A DNA stretch of 64,000 nucleotides from Symsagittifera roscoffensis. Its lineage: Eukaryota; Xenacoelomorpha; Acoela; Convolutidae. Position 1 is the stretch's first letter. Each line of letters begins with the position of its first letter. The stretch is from NCBI RefSeq assembly GCF_963678635.1, contig NC_087064.1:49087346-49151345 (forward strand), written 5' to 3'. This document shows, piece by piece, positions 42,030-54,700 of the stretch. The notes under the pieces are model-generated. The model had not been told where the DNA came from. It made no database searches and worked only from the letters and a program-made list of their open reading frames with translations. The position numbers and the translations under genes are program-made.

Positions 42030-42570
42030 AACAAGACTGCTCGTATCAGGGCAAAGCCCTGATTGTTCCGACTGCCTTTTAAGGTTTTATGGAACAGTAA
42101 TAACATTAAAAAATTAAATGTAATAAAATTGTAATAAATGTAATAATGAAATTTTTTTCTTCTAAAATTTGAAACTTTTTCATGAAAATCATCCCCCCCC
42201 CCACACGCCATTTAAAAAACAAAAAGATAGATTTAGCTCCTTGCAACAAACCAATTATGGCAAACAAGCTTCTTTCAACCAATTTGGAACGATTTTAAGA
42301 CGGATTAACTCTCCGCTTACGCGTTAATTGCGCGAAATGTATCGCGCGTTATTTGTCCCAAATTGGCCGAAATGGCAATCTTTAAACCCCCATAACTTTA
42401 CGAAAAACAATCACAGGTGAAATATCTTTTCAAATTTGAGCTCAGGACAACAATGATATAAAAACAATTCCGTCAAAAATGGCTAGCTAAAAAGTCGAAA
42501 TTTGTCTGAAGAAAAAAACCACCCCGAGCACAAATATTCCGTTACTTTCGTTTTGAAAGTAGGAACAATA
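42030..42570 (-). mobile_element. MITE family A, copy A5
   Basis: ACAAGACTGCTCG with hairpin CAGGGCAAAGCCCTG at the left, GCGCGAAATGTATCGCGCG core, GTAGGAACAATAA at the right. Confidence 0.85.
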
Positions 42571-44799
42571 AATTCTGAGGGCCAATATGGGTCTTGGTTT
42601 TAAAAGAAAATTGTTTTCAACTAAGTTGATCAATAAGACTCTAGCTGAACGTAAGGATATAACTTCCTGAAATTATAGAACCTTGCGTTGTTTGTTGCCA
42701 CTCTTGATTAAAGTGATGGGATATTTCGACTATGAGTATTTTCTTAGACAAATAATTTTTTTAATTTGGTTTTTGCGGAATTTTCTATCCCATAGAAATA
42801 TCGAATTTCTGAGCTCAAAATTAACGCTTTTTGGGCCGAATAATAGTTCGTATACTTAGAAAATATCACTTAGTATTTTACAGTGCTTGTGGAGAAGCGA
42901 ATTGGAGGGGTGTTGTCTCCGAAAGTTGAAAAAATCTTCGCATTTTTTGCAGTTTTATTAATTTTTTAAACCACAAACTAAATCAGAAACTCTAAGGGGT
43001 AGATATAGTATATAATGGGGGATGGGGTTAAGTCTGATCCCCTTCTTCGTTCCTCCGCAGCTGGTTGAGACAGTATCCACAACTGGTTGAGATCAGTTTT
43101 CCTCACTTCTTATTTGTTTTTTCTTTGTCTCCACGAGACAAATTATCACAAATATTCAGTCAAATCAAAGATTGAGTTTATACGTCCGATGTTGACGATA
43201 AAGGAATGGGCTTTTATTTTTGCTAAATGGATGTTTTTTTGATGCCATTGAAGTGCTCAAGTATAAATTCATTCTTCTTTTTGATTTACTGAGTTCCAAT
43301 TATAGGTAATATTTTAAAAAATATATATATTCTCGTAAAAATAAAAGACGTTTATGACGAGCTTTGAGTTTTTTAAAAGAAGTTATTGTATGATCAAAAA
43401 TCCAATTGTTTATTTCTTACAGCACAATGGACAATTTCAAACAAGAATGAAGCACTATTAATGTTTTCCTTCAATAAGCCTGCAAAGGAAACTATAAAAA
43501 AGGCATTTTTCAAATTGAAGCTGCGAGCCTGAATTCAGTTTCTTTTATCAGGGCTTTCGCGATTCTGGGGGCTAAATTAAACAATAATTATCATCAATAG
43601 CTTATCAGCAATTTCAAGTTGGTAATTTTTGAGTAACAAAAGAAGGCGAAGTTCGCGTGCCAGTTTAATTGTGGGTTTCCTTTTGTGGTTGTTGCTTCGC
43701 CGCCCAGTTTTCTTCTTGATTATAAACAGGCTATTCACTGAATGCAAAAATGTCTCGAAAAATAGCAAAGCCGCAAATTTATTGATGCGGCTTTCGAGGA
43801 AAAGAGGGAAGTATTCTGCTCGTTGTTATTATTTTGGCTTTCTAACTTCGACTTTGAACTAACTTTTTTTCGATCAAAATTTTTAACATCATCTGAAAAA
43901 CATTGATACTTTGAGCTGAACTAAATAAATTTATTTTGCCTCTGTTTCGTTTTGGAAAATGAAGATCAGGTAAGCTTGATATAATTTTGTGCTAGAAACG
44001 CGTGACTGACAGTTTAATTCGGCTTAGCAACGGCTTCAAAATGATTTGAGGTGATCTGTATGGTCTGATTTATACAAAAATAGACGTTAAATGTACCATT
44101 TTATTCTTCAAAAAAAAACGTATGGGTCTAAAAACTTTCAGAAAAAATTAAATATTTTCATTCTGTAAAAATCAAAATTGCTTTCGTAGAAGTTGACGAG
44201 CAGTTGGAACATTCAGGGGCTTGCCTTTAGACAAGCAACCTTGTTTCTTTACCCAAAAAATTCTCAGAAAATTTCAAAAGTTATTGGTTTTTGTTCTGAC
44301 TTTTGAACAAAATGACACAATAGTTCTGCTTGGGCTGGGTTTTTGTACCAGTTGATTCAGATAACTAGAATTTACAAAAATTTATACCCACAAAAAAATC
44401 AACACCCTGAGTTCAATTGATAAAAAAAATTTTATTTCGGATTTTTTTGCAAAGTCCGGAGGATTTTAAAATTGTAAGCTTTTGGTTGTTTTAGAAGAAA
44501 ATTATGGACGTTTTGAAAAAACTTTGATAACGCTGGAAGCCTTTTTTTCACATAAAAAATTGCAAAAAAAAAACAACTCAGCTTGCAAAACTAAAATCAG
44601 CTCAAATTTTACGTTTTTCTGAAACCTTGCTCATTTACTCAGTCAAATTCTGGCAATAAGAACACCTCTCTAACTAAAGTACTTTGTTCTTTGACTAAAG
44701 AACATATGCAAAAGAACAGAAACAGACAAACATCACTCAAAGTGCCACAGGAAGATAAATCAAAAACATACGCATTTCAGTCTTCTCTTAATAATTATA
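42571..44799. other. Mostly unannotated, one MITE end
   Basis: 44193-44245 has the hairpin-end signature (GAGCAGTTGGAACATTCAGGGGCTTG) of a third, diverged MITE type, followed by a CTTGGGCTGGGTTTTTGTACC tract like the A-family start. Otherwise no coding; frames at 43577-43862 are unsupported. Confidence 0.45.
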
Positions 44800-45243
44800 A
44801 CAAGACTGCTCGTTTACCAGGGAAAAGCCCTGAATGTTCCGATTGCCCCTTATTTCATATCAAAGAGTGAATTTTTGAGTCGTACAAAATTAATACGACC
44901 CATCAGCTAGCCTCAATCCAATTTGCAACATTTTCGTTGGGCGGGATAATTGGCCACGCATAAACAATTTGCGTTACGCTTTCAGGGTTATGGATAAATA
45001 TTTCAAAGTGCGCTTAAATTAACACAGAGCATGGCCAAATGGCATTTTTCAAAATACCAATACTTTGCAATAAATTAACGAAGCTAAAATACCTTTTAAA
45101 ATTGATTTTACAAAGACGATATCTTCAACGGGTCACAAAAATATTTTGTTTAAAACTATTCTTTCGATGGCAGAAAGTTGACTGAAAAAAAAACCACCCA
45201 TGCATAAAAATTAATTCCGTTTTCTTCGAAAGTCGGAACTATA
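44800..45243 (-). mobile_element. MITE family B, copy B2
   Basis: Inverse of 30920-31403: ACAAGACTGCTCG, CCACGCATAAACAATTTGCG, CGAAAGTCGGAACTATAA. Confidence 0.7.
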
Positions 45244-46432
45244 AAATCAAACTGCATAAACTGCGAAAAAATGATAACCGCAGTCGCGCCAACGTCTGGC
45301 GAACTTTTCCAAATTGGTGTAAGATTTTATCCGAAAATTAAGCCGACTATCCCAGCGAAGCGGAGACTTGCGTAAAGCGCGCCTATTCGTTATCCTGAAT
45401 TGATGACCGGATTCGTAGTGCTTGACTGTTAATATCACTTTGTTTTCCCAACCAACTAAATCCATTTATAAGATGTTGGTCATTTGAATGCTTATTTTTG
45501 AATGCTTGAAGGTAGTTATGCCGTTTTCTCTATGCCGTTTTAATCACCCCGTGATATTTTATTTAATTTTTTAATCAAAAAATTGTCGAGTCCAGGTAAA
45601 GGGCAGCCGAATTATTCGGGTCATTCATTTATATCGAGCAGTCTTTACGTTTTTTTTTTACTTCACATTAGCCGAGCTTGTAATCTGATCTTCAGCTCTG
45701 ATATGCACATTGAATTGTAAGTTCAGTCTTAAAATTTGACAGTTATTGGCCCAAAGTGATCAATTGACCAAATAAACTATCAACTTCCCTTTCCTCCAAC
45801 AAATAAAATACGAGTATAATAGAATAATAACCAGTTATAACTAATACACTTGGTGAAGTTTAAGTACCCTTAAGCTTAGAAAATTAGGTTACATCAGCTA
45901 TTTCATCCTTGAGGGTAACTAAATCAGAGGTAGGCCCTGGTTTTACTAGATCACCAGTGCGCCAATCAATTGATCATATTGCTCGCGAGGGGTATACAAT
46001 TAGTAGTATTATTTGTGATATCCCAAGGTTTTTTCAATCCTTAAGACTAAAAGAAAACAGGGCGATTCACTCAGAGCCGATATAAAGTTCGATGTCACCA
46101 GGAAGCGTGGAAGATCAAAGAAAGAACAAAAAGAAACACATTTTGCTGTAAAATATTGGTTTGAAAACATCCACAACTTCAGTAGTTTTTCAGCCACCGA
46201 ATTCATAGCAACTTCTTCCTTGAGAAACTTTACTAGGCGCATCTCAGTTGTACACATTGAAACTTAATCAATATAATTCAACAGGTTTTTTGGCACCCTT
46301 TAATTAACTAATATAAATCCCGTCTACTATTATATTACCTTAAAAGTGTACCTACGAACTTACATTGTAGTTGTTTGTCATAATGGTTTTTTTAGTAGCC
46401 GATAAGAAAACTGCGGTTCCTTTACCTTTCCC
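45244..46432. other. Unannotated stretch
   Basis: The minus-strand frames 45247-45465 and 46009-46257 have no supporting splice signals or motifs. Another weak hairpin-end trace (GGGCAGCCGAATTATTCGGG) is at about 45600. Confidence 0.35.
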
Positions 46433-47146
46433 GCACTCAGTCAAAAGAGAAAATAATTGATTATAATGGATTTTTAATCTCAGTCTCCATAAATTTCAAA
46501 AAAAGAGGTTATAATCGATTATTTTCGATACAAAAAACCCGTTATAATAGATTATTTTTTGAAAAAACTATTTCTGAAATTTTATTGAATCACAATCCAT
46601 TTTATTTGATTATAGTCCATTTTTACTCAAAAAACGTCAACGGTTCATTTCGTTTTAATTTTGTTTTGTTTTGTGTGCTTTTCAGTTGGTGTCTTTTCTT
46701 TCTGTTTACTGTTTACTTTCTTACTGTCTACTGCAAGGACGGATTTAGGGGGGGGGGGGCGGACGTTATTTTTCAGGGATCCTCATATCCGCCCCTGGAT
46801 TACTGATTTCTTACTGATTTTTTTTTTGAGTTTTCATGCAGAATAGCTAAATTATAATACATTAAATTTCATTTTTCTTTTTAAAAAAAAATTTTGATAG
46901 AAAACGGGATTATAATCTATTATAATAGATTAAGAGATTAGAAGAGATTATGAAACATTTTCGGAAAAATGATAATTAATTATAATTGATTTTAACTTAT
47001 TAAATTGTCACCAAAAATATTATCAAAATAATGGATTATAAGTCGTTTAAGCATCTAAAATTGGCGCAACTAATTAATTAAAATTTTGCTAAAAGTACGA
47101 TTATAATTATAATATAATCGATTATTTTCTCTTTTTACTGAGTGCA
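46433..47146. mobile_element. TIR element with AATCGATTATAAT-rich interior
   Basis: GCACTCAGTCAAAAGAGAAA at the left and its inverse (TCTCTTTTTACTGAGTGC) at the right extend into terminal inverted repeats of about 34 bases with a couple of mismatches. The interior repeats AATCGATTATAAT-type palindromes. A small hAT-type MITE is nested at 46734-46797. No coding and no clear target duplication. Confidence 0.75.
46734..46797. mobile_element. Minimal hAT-type MITE (64 bp), nested
   Basis: Ends CAAGGACGGATTTAGG and ATCCGCCCCTG. Flanks GTCTACTG and GATTACTG match at six of eight. Almost nothing remains between the ends except a G run. Confidence 0.6.
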
Positions 47147-47320
47147 GGTTTTAATTACGTCCTCATATTATACTGAAAATCAAAGTATTTCGTTTCTAGT
47201 ATCTAGGTGTGAAGAAATAGTATTGCTGATTAAATCGCTTTTCCGAAATTAGTACGGAATAAGAATTCTTGTTTTGACAAATTTTTGACGTTTTTAATAA
47301 GTCTTGAAATCAAAAGTTAA

Positions 47321-47806
47321 ACCATACTGCTCGTATCAGGGCGAAGCCCTGAAATTTCCGATTGCTTTTTAGGTCTATGGAGCAGTAATAACATGAAAAA
47401 AAATGTTATTAAATAAAACAAACGTTTTTTTAAAGTTTGATATTTTTGTGAAAATCATCCCTCACACGCCATATACAGGACAAAGCGACAGATTTTGCTC
47501 CTATTAACAAATCAATTATGGTAAACAAGCTTTCTTGAACCAATTTGGAACGATTTCTAAGACTGATTAAATCTCCGCTCACTCGTTAATAGCGCGAATT
47601 ATATCGCGCGTTAATTGTCCCAAGTTGGCCAGAACGGCAGTCTTTAAACCCTTTTTTAAATTTGAGCTCAGCACAACAATATTTTCTGAATGATTTTTAA
47701 AAAATTATTCAAAAATGGCTAGTTAAAAAGTCAAAATTTGTCTGAAGAAAAAAGCACTCCGAGCACAAATTTTCCGTTTCTTTCGCTACGAAAGTCTGAA
47801 CAAAAA
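47321..47806 (-). mobile_element. MITE family A, copy A6
   Basis: Shorter through small deletions. Hairpin CAGGGCGAAGCCCTG, GCGCGAATTATATCGCGCG core, diverged right end. Confidence 0.8.
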
Positions 47807-48109
47807 ATATTATATCTGCAACATATTTTTGGAAAGTTATGAGGTTAGGCCATTTTCGACCGTTTCTCTCCAATTTCCGCGCAAAACGTCGAGTTTTTTT
47901 ATGAAAGCGAACGGTAAGCGGCAATTTATTGTTGCTCATACAGTATTTGAATTGGAGTGATCTAAAGCAAACAAACTGATTCAAATAGTTTAATATTGAC
48001 TCAAAGTTTATAATTTTGTCCTTGACATTGCTTGTGGGAGTTAAATTCTAAAACAAACTTATTTAGCTTCTTGATTTTTTTCTGGAAATTTGATCTTGCT
48101 ATCACTCAG

Positions 48110-48660
48110 ATCTACATCATATATGTCAAAGAGCAGTCGAAACTTTGAAGGCTTCAGCCTGATGCAAGCCTTCTTTTTGGTGACTTTAGAAGAAAGTGAA
48201 GGCATACTTGGTCTCGGGGTGTTTTTCTTCTACACAATGTTTGACCGGTCAACCAGGTAGCCATAGCAGAATGTTTTTCTGCAGTCTGAAGTGTTATGAT
48301 ATGATGAGCCCAGCATAAAAACAAATATAACCTTTTAACCTCTGATAAACTTATTTTTGAAAGTTGCTAAAAAGGGTAACTGGTGCAATTAAGGCGCAAT
48401 ATGTTTTGCCATATTAAAGCGTAAACGGTGTATACATCAAATCAATATAGTTTCACACTTGCAATTTAGTGACGCTGGAAGACGCTGAAAGACGCTGAAA
48501 GACACAAAACATGACGTTGAAAGACGCAAAACTTATCTTTTGTACTTTGCATAGTGTTTCAGAGAATGAAAAGAGAAAAAAAAACAGAAAAAAAAATTTA
48601 AACTTGTTTCCTGTTGTTTTTCTGACGCTTCCCAATGATACTTTCGATTTTTTTACTGGC
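48110..48660. repeat. Diverged MITE fragments and a short tandem repeat
   Basis: 48128-48180 resembles the hairpin end (GAGCAGTCGAAACTTTGAAGG), and 48200-48420 loosely follows the family A interior in + orientation. 48472-48532 is a tandem of a GACGCTGAAA unit, four to five copies. Confidence 0.45.
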
Positions 48661-49126
48661 TATTTTTAGAGGTATATCACATGTGAAAACGTTTATGCCC
48701 TCACATAAAACTAAAAATGTCTTTCAACTTCGCTTTATATAGGGATAAGTTATATGACTAATTTGGTTAATTTGAGATAAATTGTTTCAGTGTTTTCTAA
48801 TAAAACTTTTTAAAATTTATTTCTGTCAATTGCGTATCTAGCCAGGAGTTTATGATTTTGTATCAGATGTTAAGTGTACGGTAAAATTTTCAAAAAACAA
48901 AAGATTTTTTTTTGTTATTTTTATCGTTTTTCAACTATTAACCTGAACACAAAACAACGAAGCCTTTTTTTGCTCCAAATGTCGAAGCAGTTTGCGGAAA
49001 TACTATGGTAGACCATTTTTTTTTCAGATAAATTTTGACAATTGAGAGGAATTTTAATTTATCAACTGAAAAATGCTTATGTTCACAGCTCAAAACTAAA
49101 AAGAACCTGTGACCATAGTATTTCCC

Positions 49127-49172
49127 CCATTTAAACCCCCATTTCTTTAAACCCCCATTTTAAACCCCCATT
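49127..49172. repeat. Short tandem of AAACCCCCATTT
   Basis: Four imperfect copies of a 10-15 base unit directly beside MITE copy A7. Confidence 0.7.
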
Positions 49173-49185
49173 TCATTCGAAATAG

Positions 49186-49724
49186 AACAAGACTGCTCGT
49201 ATCAGGGCGAAGCCCTGAATGTTCCGACTGCCCATTAAGGTTTATGGAGCAGTAATATCAATAAAACATTAAAAGTAATATTACAAAATGATTTTTTTTT
49301 TCTTCAAAAATTTGAATTTTTTTTTTATAAAAACCATCCCCCCACACGCCATATAAAGTACAAAAAGATAGATTTCGCTACTTGTAACGAATCAATTATG
49401 GGAAATAAGCTTCGTTAAATCAATTTGGAACGATTTCTACGACGGATTAACTCTCCGCTTACGCGTTAATAGCGCGAAATATATCGCGCGTTAATTGTCT
49501 CAAGTTGGCCAAAATGGCAATCTTTAAACCCCCATAACTTTACGAAAAATGATCACAGGTGAAATATCTTTTCAAATTTGAGCTCAGGACAACATTACCT
49601 TTCGAATAATATTTAAAAATTCTGTCAAAAATGGCTAGTTAAAAAGTCGAAGTTTGTCTGAAGAAAAAAAAACCACCCCGAGCACAAATATTCCGTTACT
49701 TTCGTATCGAAAGTCGGAACAATA
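49186..49724 (-). mobile_element. MITE family A, copy A7
   Basis: Complete and well preserved at both ends: AACAAGACTGCTCG with hairpin, GCGCGAAATATATCGCGCG, palindrome ACTTTCGTATCGAAAGT, GGAACAATAA. Confidence 0.85.
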
Positions 49725-49881
49725 AATAATTGAAAGTTTACGCGTGATATTTTTTGTCCTATTAATCCTAAATTAATTCTAATGTTTGCCCGTGTTTCAA
49801 CAATTTTCCCAACTACAAATTTTTTGATCAATCTTAAAGGGCTGTCGGAAAATCAAATTTCTCCTTGAAAGGAGCTGTCTT

Positions 49882-50203
49882 ATTGTTCCGACTTTCTTAA
49901 CAAAAATAATGGAATATTTCTGCTCGGGGTGGTTTGTTTTTACTCTAGACAAACTTTGACTTTTTAACCTGCCATTTTGACGGAATTTTTTTAAATCAAT
50001 CAAAAGATATTGTTGTCTTGAGCGTAAAATTGAAAAGATATTTCATCTGCGATCATTTTTCGTACACTTATACGTATTTAAAGATTGCCGTTTTGGCCAA
50101 TTTAGGACAATTAACGCGCGATATATTTCGCGCTATTAACGAGTGAGAAATCGTTCCAATTTGGTTCAAGGAAGCTGTTTTACCATAATTGATTTGTTTA
50201 TAA
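49882..50203 (+). mobile_element. MITE family A, copy A8 (hairpin end missing)
   Basis: Starts ATTGTTCCGACTTTC, has the GCGCGATATATTTCGCGC core, stops after CATAATTGATTTGTTT. The 115 bases that follow (50205-50320) match 30280-30378 before copy A3. Confidence 0.75.
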
Positions 50204-50320
50204 GCTTAATGAAGTAAGTTTTGATTTATCATTAAAATTGAAATTTTTTCCGTCCACAAAAAGTGTAAAATCCACAATGATATCTCTCGTTTTATAGTAT
50301 GCTTGGTAACAATTGGCTTA

Positions 50321-50841
50321 TTGTTCCGATTTCGTAACGAAAGTAACGGAATACTTTTTCTCGGGGTGGTTTTTTTCTTCAGACAAATTTCGTCTTCTTT
50401 TCAACTAGCCATTTTTGACTGAAATTTAAAATCTCATTCAAAAATTATTGTTGTCTTAAGCTTGAAACTGAAAAAATATTTCAGCTGTGATAATTTTTCG
50501 GAAAGTATTGGGGCTTAAAGATTGCCGTTTTGGCCAATTTGGGACAATTAACGCTCGATATATTTTGCGCTATTAAGATGTAATTCGTCTTAGAAATCGT
50601 TCCAAACTGTGTGAAGGAAAAGTTACTTGCCTTAATTGATTTGTTACTAGGAGATATATTAATTCATCACTTTGTTATCTATATGTCGTGTTGAGAGGTG
50701 ATTTTCACATTGTAAAAATTTCAAATTGTAAAAAAAATCATATCATTTTTAATACATCATTTTTTCATGCTATTACTGCTCCATAGACCTCAAAAAGCAG
50801 TCGGAACATTCAGGCTTCGCCCTGATACGAGCAGTTTTGTT
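50321..50841 (+). mobile_element. MITE family A, copy A9
   Basis: TTGTTCCGATTTCG start, partially degraded core, CAGTCGGAACATTCAGG and ACGAGCAGTTTTGTT end. Confidence 0.8.
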
Positions 50842-51739
50842 CATCTCTGTAATCTTTACAAAAACGATGCTAAAAGCATAATAAGGAGAAAAAAATTGGA
50901 GATGTCTTTATTCAAAAAGATCTTCCGAGACTAAAAAAAAAAACACTCGCTGCCCATTAAAATCCATTTTCCAATTTTTGCTGCTAGTCTTGAAGTGTTA
51001 GGAGCGCATTGAATTTATCTTCAAAAGTAGAATTGGAGTTGAAAAATGTAAAATTTTAGAGTTTGAACGTCTCCTTATTTTTTTGCTTGAGACAATATTT
51101 AATTTGTTCACTGTCTAATGCATAATTATTGATCAAGTGAACAAAAACACGACGGCAAAATTGCAATCATCAGGCTCAGGTTTTGCTCCCTTCAATGACC
51201 ACTTGCGCCCACCATTATTTCAAATGAAATTTATTGATGCGTGAACTTCAGTCGTTTTATTAAACATACCCTGTTTTAATCTTCTGCTGACGTGTGGATA
51301 TGGTTCCTTTGTTGCTTTATAAATGAAAGGTACGTAATCACAATTAAAACTGATCACAAAAATGGCAGCAGACAAATTCAAATTGCTATTTTTCCTAGTT
51401 TGCTTGCCAGTAGATTTCATTTTTAACTAAATCTTGTAATCTTATATGCTTTTCAAAGATTTACAATTGCATGCAAAATACTAAATTAGCAAGAATTTCA
51501 AAAAATTTCAATCTACCTAATAAAACCATTTGTTTTGATACAAAAGGCTTGAAACATTCTTAAAAAGCAACAAAGTTTTTCTTCGAAATTATAGAAATCA
51601 ATGTCACTTTAATTTTTTTATTAGAACAAAACTTCTTAATTATGCCTAAACTATGGTCTAGGGTACATTTTCATACCATTTTTTTGTTAATAAAAAGACT
51701 TTTAATTACGGTCTAAGCTATGGCCGAGATTAGTAGGTT
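50842..51739. other. Unannotated stretch
   Basis: AT-rich, no coding supported. Confidence 0.4.
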
Positions 51740-54700
51740 AGTTTTTCATAACACAATATGTGCAACAAAAAGCGCCCAAGGGGAGGGGAGGCATATTTCT
51801 TATTTTTTGCTGAGAATTTTTTTCTAAAAATGTATACACTGAGCAGCTCACTCTCCTCAGTATGCAGTCCCACGTGCCCCAGACTTTCTGAACGACCGCC
51901 TGTGATCTTAGAACCTCCACTGTTTCCCGTCATTGTTTTTTTTACTCTTGACAACGAGTAGCACAAGCTACTTTCAATTCAATATAACTTCACTGGCTTG
52001 CCGTTCAATTTAATAATTTTTTGATCTACAACCACGCCCATTCGACACGAATTATTGACACACTTTTTGAAAAAAAAAATCCAATTGTTCAAAAACATGC
52101 AGGAAAATGCCGAAACATTTTTACGAAAATGTCGAAACAATTTTACGGAACTATCCCCCGTTCTCTTACTTTGAATCCATCGAGTAAAGGCAGGTGCGGC
52201 GGGAGGAGGTGGGACGCCCCCTTTAAGGATTCGACCCCATAACTACCCAAATGGTGCCACCTTTCCTTTTTCTTGAGATATACATTTTTGGCTGACGAAC
52301 CTAATAAAATTTTTCTAAAGGCGCCATGGGCGCTAATTTATTCTAATTATAATAATGGCTTTATCATAATGCAACAAGTGCAACAAAAGCGCCCAAGGGA
52401 AACCGTGTTTTTTTTATTCTCAAAAAAATACAAGATTCTCAGAAAAAGGCTTCAACTATGGCTTAGGTTGCTTTTCATAACGCATTATGTGCAACAAAAA
52501 ACGCCCAAGGGGAAACTTGTTTTTTATTTTTGCAAAGACAACATTTTAACACAAGGTAAAAGCTTTAGCCTAAACATTACGAGGCCAAACTATGCACTGG
52601 ATGGGCGCACAATTTTGTGTCTGTATGTTTCTGGATTTCAGTCACAGGTCTTTAAACATGTTAATATTTTGTCGAAACGAGCATAGGAAATAAAAGAGCA
52701 AAATAAGAACAAAGGCAGCGTCTTTGTTGCGGAATCCGTATACAATTCGCAAAATTCACAGTTTAGTCTCTTAATGAAGTTGCTTTTCATAACAATTGCA
52801 ACAAAAGGCACCCAAAGGAAAGGGTTTTTGTTTAAACTTTTCGATCAAGAAATCCCAAAGTTTGTCTTAGGTTGCTTTTGCATATGTGCATATATGTGCA
52901 ATAAAAAGCGCCCAAGCGAAAATGTGTTTTTTTGCTAAGGGCTAAGTATTGCAAAGAGCGATTCTTTGTTATGCATCATGTACAAAAAAAGCGGCATAGA
53001 TAATCATATTTTTTTAAGACGAGGTTCTTAAAATGTGCCTACAAATTGGCCTAGAAAATTTTTTCGAGAAGGAACATGCAAACGAAAAGCAGTCAAGGTG
53101 AAGCATATTTCCGACAAGTTTTTCAAAAACAGATATAATAAATGGCCGTGATTGTTTTTTTTTTCATAACGCAACATGTGCAACAAAAAACGCCAAAATT
53201 TAAACCTAAATATTTTGTTTTGTTAGAATTAGGTTTTTAAAAAAGCCTAAGGTATAGCTTGGTTATTTTTATTAGAAACAAAAAGCGCCCCAACACAATC
53301 AATACATTTTTTGACGGTACAAGTTTTTAGTAGAAGCTTAAGTTTTAATCTAAATGGATTTTTCATAACGCAACTTTTGCAATAAAAAGCGGCCTAAGTA
53401 GGCACAATTTTCAGTTTTTGTGATGACAAAATTTTTGAATGTGGCCTAATTTATGGCCTAGTTTGATTTTCCATAATGCAACATGTACAAAAAGAGGCTA
53501 ATGTAAGCATTTTTTCCTTTTCTATCATTACAATGTTTATATTAGAGGCTTAAATAAAGCTCTAGTTTGCTTTTCGCATAACGCAACTTGTGTAACAAAA
53601 AGTGCCCATAGGAATTTATGATCTTTTTGCAAAGACAAGATCTATAGAAAAAGTTTTTGAAATTAAACCTAGAAGACTTATTCATAACGCATCCTTTGCA
53701 ATAAAAAGCGGCCTATGCAAGAACAATTTTTACTTTTCGTGAGGATAAAATTTTCAAATATGGCCAAAATATGGCCTAGTTTGCTTTTTCCATTAGGCAA
53801 CATGTACAACAAAAAGCCGCTAAAATAAACATTTTTTTATTTTTATCAATACAAGATATATAAAAAAAGGCCTAAACAAAAGTCTAGTTTGCTTTATTAT
53901 AAAAAAAATCTTTAGCAAGAAACTGCCAAAGGAAAACTTGTTTTTTTCTCAAATGCAAGCTGGCTGGTTAGAAAAAGCCTAAAAATTGGCCCAGATAACT
54001 TTTTTTAACGCAACTTTTGCAACAGAATGCGGCCGAAGTAAGCACAATTTTTCTTTTTCGTTAGGACAAGATCCTTGAATACGGACTAAATTATGGCATA
54101 ATTTGATTTTTCCCATTGCACTATGTACAAAAAAAAGCGGCCATGGTAAGCATATATTTTTTTTTGTCAAAACAAAAATTTTTACAAAGGGTTTAAACAA
54201 AGGTTCGCTTTACGCAACTTGTGTAACAAAAAGTGCTTATAGGAAATTATGATCTTTTTGCAAAGACAAGATCTATAGAAAAAGCTTTTGAAATTTAACC
54301 TAGATGACTTTTTCATAACGCATCCTTTGCAACAAAAAGCGGCCTATGCAAGAACAATTTTTACTTTTCGTGAGGATAAAATTTTCAAATATGGCCAAAA
54401 TATGGCCTAGTTTGCTTTTTCCATAAGGCAACATGTACAACAAAAAGCCGCTAAAATAAACATTTTTTTATTTTTATCAATACAAGATATATAAAAAAAG
54501 GCCTAAACAAAAGTCTAGTTTGCTTTATTATAAAAAAAATCTTTAGCAAGAAACTGCCAAAGGAAAACTTGTTTTTTTCTCAAATGCAAGCTGGCTGGTT
54601 AGAAAAAGCCTAAAAATTGGCCCACATAACTTTTTTTAACGCAACTTTTGCAACAGAATGCGGCCGAAGTAAGCACAATTTTTCTTTTTCGTTAGAACAA

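Noticed and set aside
51742..51966. GC-richer minus-strand frame (GSKITGGRSESLGH...)
   Set aside because: It looks like a possible exon scrap, but no clear splice sites, start or homology could be recognised.
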